Of a stretch of 8,582 bases of DNA, positions 6,495-8,582 are shown in pieces (position 1 is the stretch's first letter; each line of letters starts with the position of its first letter). The translations under genes and the position numbers were made by a program. Source of the stretch: Bryobacteraceae bacterium (GTDB lineage: Bacteria > Acidobacteriota > Terriglobia > Bryobacterales > Bryobacteraceae); assembly GCA_029975915.1 (NCBI GenBank), contig JARKOC010000024.1:1-8582 (forward strand), written 5' to 3'. The notes under the pieces were generated by a model, which searched no databases, was not told the DNA's origin, and worked only from the letters and a program-made list of their open reading frames with translations.

Positions 6495-6633
6495 ATCGTG
6501 CCCTTATTCGTGTACGACATCTACCCGCCCGACTTGAAGGGCACCCACGAGGTCGTGGTGATCGCGAAGGCCGAACTCGGCGACCTCGGCCCGAGGTCGG
6601 GCACCGGGAAGGTGATGGCCGGCACATTCGGTA
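6495..6633 (+). pseudogene. High-GC gene remnant truncated by the IS3 element
   Basis: Just after the 2H stop the composition switches to high GC. One plus-strand frame reads PLFVYDIYPPDLKG, HEVVVIAKAEL and GTGKVMAGTFG with strongly G/C-ending codons, and is cut at 6633 where the IS begins. I do not recognise the protein and see no start codon with a binding site. A minus-strand frame over the same bases also has G/C-ending codons, so the coding strand is not certain. It is probably what is left of a gene from the recipient genome or an earlier mobile element. Confidence 0.35.
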
Positions 6634-6671
6634 TGGGCTGACCCCGTTTCGTAGGTCCAGTCGTTATGAGG
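6634..6671 (+). repeat. Left terminal inverted repeat of the IS3 element
   Basis: These bases align imperfectly, with one single-base gap, to the reverse complement of 7843-7880. An ATG at 6666 lies inside this repeat, one reason for placing the orfA start further in at 6717. Confidence 0.7.
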
Positions 6672-6716
6672 GTCGTCCTGTTGCCCGCGGTCGCGGGCAG
6701 GGAGACTGGTCAGATC

Positions 6717-7001
6717 ATGACGAACAGCAGGAAGCGTCACACCCCGGAGCAGGTCGTCCGCAAGCTCGGGCAGGCCGACAGGATGCTCGCCGACGGCAGC
6801 GACATCGCCGCGGTGTGTCGGGAGCTTGGGATATCCGAGCAGACGTACTACCGGTGGCGGAACCAGTACGGCGGCCTCAAGGCCGACGACGCAAAGCGCC
6901 TGAAGGAGCTGGAGAAGCAGAACGCGACCCTGAAGCGTCTGCTCGCGGAAGCGGAGCTGGAGAAGGCTGCGCTCAAGGAGCTGGCCGAGGGAAACTTCTA
7001 G
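6717..7001 (+). CDS. IS3-family transposase OrfA (HTH and leucine zipper)
   Basis: OrfA binds the IS ends and, by frameshift, supplies the N-terminus of the OrfAB transposase. The 94-residue product starts TNSRKRHTPEQVVRKL, has a helix-turn-helix of the usual IS3 type (DIAAVCRELGISEQTYYRWR, about 25-44), and a coiled coil with leucines in heptad spacing (LKELEKQNATLKRLL onward). ATG 6717 is preferred to ATG 6666, which overlaps the terminal repeat. It ends at TAG 6999-7001, just after the slippery heptamer at 6989-6995. Confidence 0.9.
   Translation: MTNSRKRHTPEQVVRKLGQADRMLADGSDIAAVCRELGISEQTYYRWRNQYGGLKADDAKRLKELEKQNATLKRLLAEAELEKAALKELAEGNF
6989..6995 (+). promoter_or_regulatory. Programmed -1 frameshift site GGGAAAC
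   Basis: The heptamer is in the required X XXY YYZ register: orfA reads GAG GGA AAC TTC TAG, and a slip of one base back puts ribosomes on GGG AAA followed by CTT CTA GGC in the orfB frame, just before the orfA stop. The following 30 bases are very GC-rich and could supply the stimulating structure. This is how IS3 elements make OrfAB. Confidence 0.8.
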
Positions 7002-7867
7002 GCCCGGGCAGGCGCCGCGCCGCCGTCGATCACCTCAAGCGCAAGCCGCGGGTGAGCGAGCGGATGGCGTGCCGTCTGGCCGGGCTGAGCAGGTCCGCGT
7101 ACCGTCGCCCGCTCAAGGGCGACACGGTCGCCGACCCTGATCGCGCGTTGCGTGACTGGCTGCGCGCGTGGGCGAAGAAGCATCCCCGCTACGGGTACCG
7201 GCGGGCGTATCACGACGCCCGGGGTGAGGGATGGGTGGTGAACCACAAGAAGATCCAACGCCTGTGGCGTGACGAAGGGCTCCGGGTCCCGCAGCGGCGA
7301 CGCCGCAAGCGTGTCGGATCCTCGACCGTCGACGCCCCGGCGGCAGTCGCACCGAACCTCGTATGGGCGGTGGACTTCCAGTTCGACGCCGACGAGCAGG
7401 GCCGGCCGATCAAGATCTGCTCGATCGTCGACGAGCACACCCGGGAGTGCATCGGCGGCCTCGTGGAGCGCTCGATTACCGCCGACCGGCTCACCGCCCA
7501 CCTCGAGGACCTCGTCGCCGCCCGGGGCGCCCCGGCGGTGCTCAGGTCGGACAACGGGCCGGAGTTCATCAGCGACGCGATGGCCGACTGGGCCGGCACC
7601 CGCACCGGCCTGTCCTACATCCCGCCGGGATCGCCGTGGCGCAACGGGTACGTCGAGTCGTTCAACAGCCGCATCCGCGACGAGTGCCTCAACATCAACA
7701 GCTTCTACTCGCTGCTGCACGCACAGGTCATCATCGGCGACTGGAAGGACGAGTACAACCACCACCGCCGGCACTCCTCGCTCGGCTACCTAACCCCAGC
7801 CGAGTACGCTCGGCAGTGCACCCATCAAATGGAAACCGACGACTCACAGAACGTCCGGACCGAATGA
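6995..7867 (+). CDS. IS3-family transposase OrfB (DDE integrase domain), made by frameshift from orfA
   Basis: This is the catalytic part of the OrfAB transposase, in the -1 frame relative to orfA. The N-terminal part has a helix-turn-helix-like segment (ERMACRLAGLSRSAYRR); the HTH_21-type stretch RYGYRRAYHDARGEG follows; then the rve core with the first catalytic Asp in VWAVDFQFDAD, the second in RSDNGPEF, and the Glu in NGYVESFN, about 34 residues after the second Asp. The C-terminus ends YLTPAEYARQ and a short tail. The frame is also open upstream to about 6815, but those codons overlap orfA and are not expected to be a separate start. All catalytic residues are present, so the copy is probably active. 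Confidence 0.9.
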   Translation, partial: LLGPGRRRAAVDHLKRKPRVSERMACRLAGLSRSAYRRPLKGDTVADPDRALRDWLRAWAKKHPRYGYRRAYHDARGEGWVVNHKKIQRLWRDEGLRVPQRRRRKRVGSSTVDAPAAVAPNLVWAVDFQFDADEQGRPIKICSIVDEHTRECIGGLVERSITADRLTAHLEDLVAARGAPAVLRSDNGPEFISDAMADWAGTRTGLSYIPPGSPWRNGYVESFNSRIRDECLNINSFYSLLHAQVIIGDWKDEYNHHRRHSSLGYLTPAEYARQCTHQMETDDSQNVRTE

Positions 7868-7880
7868 AGGGGGCGGCTCA
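7843..7880 (-). repeat. Right terminal inverted repeat of the IS3 element
   Basis: It is the partner of 6634-6671 and ends in CA at 7880. The same bases occur at 171-208 in the left copy. The orfB stop codon (7865-7867) lies inside it. Confidence 0.75.
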
Positions 7881-7889
7881 TCAACCCGA

Positions 7890-7901
7890 TGTGAATTCAC
7901 A
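7890..7901. repeat. 12-base perfect palindrome TGTGAATTCACA beside the IS end
   Basis: It lies nine bases outside the right end of the IS and 57 bases after the HupE-like stop. It could be an operator or a small stem; no T-run follows. It may belong to the sequence into which the unit was inserted. Confidence 0.45.
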
Positions 7902-7957
7902 GTGAGTGTCGGCCGGACTCTTCGTGTCCAAGAAGGAAACTCTCGTTGGCCTGTTGT

Positions 7958-8582
7958 TTACCCCGCAACTACACGTTCCACGAACCAGTACAGACCTGTG
8001 ATGGCGACAAGGGCGGCGAGCCCGCCGGTCACCCACAGGGCGGCCTGCGGGGCGCGGCGGCGCAACAGCGCGAGCAGGGGGAAGATCATCACGATGATGC
8101 CGACCTGCACCGCCTCAATGCCGAGGTTGAATACGAGCAGCGACCACAGCAGGGTCCACGACCACGGTTCGTCAATGCCGAGCGCTCCGGCGAAACCCAG
8201 GCCGTGGATGAGCCCGAAGAGAAACACGACGCCGAGACGCAACCATCCGGCCCGGTCGATACCAATCGGGCCGGCTGACCTGTCCAACTCGTTCGCGTGG
8301 GCGCGACGCTGCCAGATCAGCCACAGGTACCAGGCGGCGACCATGCTGATCGAAAGCGCGATGACGGGCTCGACAACGGCGTCCGGCACCTTGACCACCC
8401 CTGTGGCAGCCAGAATGAATGTCACCGAGTGGGCCAGCGTGAAGGCCGACGCCGCCAGGATGACTTCGCGCAACCGTCTCGACCCGGCGATCAGGGCGAG
8501 CAGGAACAAGATGTGGTCGATACCGGTGAGCAGATGCTCCGCGCCCAGCGTGAAGAATTGGACGAATCGCTGCCCGGCGCTC
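7958..8582 (-). CDS. HupE/UreJ_2-family membrane protein (5' end outside the window)
   Basis: HupE/UreJ proteins are membrane proteins tied to nickel supply for hydrogenase or urease, or to other metal transport; many members have no known role. The visible 208 residues include the family motifs HLLTGIDHILFLLAL near the start, FTLAHSVT, HGLGFAGAL and FNLGIEAVQ, with five or six hydrophobic segments and a basic loop (WQRRAHA). Several His residues lie in or beside the membrane segments and could bind metal. The frame runs off the window at 8582, so the N-terminus, including any extracytoplasmic domain, is not seen; a TTG at 8509 is internal to the GIDHILF motif and is not the start. High GC and codon use mark it as resident DNA rather than cargo. 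It ends at TAA 7958-7960, about 77 bases from the IS. Confidence 0.85.
   Translation of the reverse strand, partial: SAGQRFVQFFTLGAEHLLTGIDHILFLLALIAGSRRLREVILAASAFTLAHSVTFILAATGVVKVPDAVVEPVIALSISMVAAWYLWLIWQRRAHANELDRSAGPIGIDRAGWLRLGVVFLFGLIHGLGFAGALGIDEPWSWTLLWSLLVFNLGIEAVQVGIIVMIFPLLALLRRRAPQAALWVTGGLAALVAITGLYWFVERVVAG

Larger units (their letters stand above)
6634..7880 (+). mobile_element. Complete IS3-family insertion sequence (1247 bp), right copy
   Basis: The element carries overlapping orfA and orfB in the IS3 arrangement. Its left end starts TGGGCTGACCCC (6634) and its right end, read inward on the minus strand, starts TGAGCCGCCCCC (7880); the ends share an imperfect inverted repeat of roughly 38 bases, including GGTCC and GTT-TG blocks, and have the TG...CA termini of the family. 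Length fits IS3 elements. No target duplication is seen (GTA before, TCA after), which fits rearrangement or movement as part of a larger unit. It is a direct repeat of the partial copy at 1-208. Confidence 0.92.

Noticed and set aside
6998..7774. 258-codon minus-strand open frame opposite orfB
   Set aside because: It is the antisense shadow of the GC-rich transposase gene; the product is Val/Ala/Arg-rich with no known motif, while orfB has a complete DDE set.
7890..7901. Reading the TGTGA...TCACA palindrome as a CRP-type site
   Set aside because: The half-sites are only two bases apart instead of six, so it does not fit the CRP consensus.
7363..7905. 180-codon plus-strand open frame overlapping orfB
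   Set aside because: Pro/Arg/Gly-rich shadow of orfB in another frame.
7946..8278. 110-codon plus-strand open frame opposite the HupE-like gene
   Set aside because: Antisense of a gene with clear family motifs; its product is low-complexity.
1..8582. CRISPR array, tRNA, rRNA, or retron/reverse transcriptase elements
   Set aside because: No regularly spaced repeats, no cloverleaf or rRNA-like stretch and no reverse transcriptase motif were seen on either strand.

Overview
The outer parts of this window are high-GC DNA with GC-rich third codon positions: an IS3-family insertion sequence and a HupE/UreJ-type membrane protein gene. They suggest an actinobacterial chromosome or large plasmid. 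The middle, roughly 373 to 6490, has clearly lower GC and looser codon use (many AT-ending codons, GTG and TTG starts). It reads as an imported accessory cassette. This organism call is an inference from composition and gene type only.

Layout. Bases 1-208 are the 3' end of an IS3-family element. It is nearly identical to, and in the same orientation as, the complete copy at 6634-7880, so the cassette lies between two direct IS copies like a composite transposon. Inside the left copy is a short minus-strand remnant that resembles the N-terminus of an IS1380-family transposase (209-334). The cargo follows: a HIT (histidine triad) protein gene on the minus strand (373-1143); a 418-base divergent intergenic region with an 18-base perfect palindrome; then, on the plus strand, a divergent S-adenosylhomocysteine hydrolase (SAHH)-like gene (1562-2863), a DUF4062-NACHT STAND NTPase gene (2877-5420), a doubtful 61-codon small ORF holding inverted repeats (5428-5613), and a 2H phosphoesterase gene (start most likely TTG 5627, stop 6490). 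A short high-GC gene remnant (about 6495-6633) is cut by the right IS copy. Beyond that copy, on the minus strand, lies a HupE/UreJ-type gene that runs off the window.

How the genes may work together. The DUF4062-NACHT protein has the build of a bacterial NLR-like immune ATPase: TIR-like N-terminal domain, NTPase switch, and a long helical C-terminus that could act as sensor. Around it sit three proteins from nucleotide-handling families: HIT (nucleotidyl hydrolase/transferase), SAHH-like (NAD-binding, with several altered catalytic positions) and 2H phosphoesterase (cyclic phosphates or 2'-5' linkages). No reverse transcriptase, nuclease or known named defence set is visible. I know no described system with exactly these four families, so this is a good candidate for an undescribed NACHT-based conflict or nucleotide-signalling system. 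That function is inference.

Two start sites are set by the same device. The SAHH-like stop and the small-ORF stop each overlap a strong Shine-Dalgarno and are followed, 13 bases later, by a non-ATG start (GTG 2877, TTG 5627). This argues for a translationally coupled operon across the whole plus-strand block.
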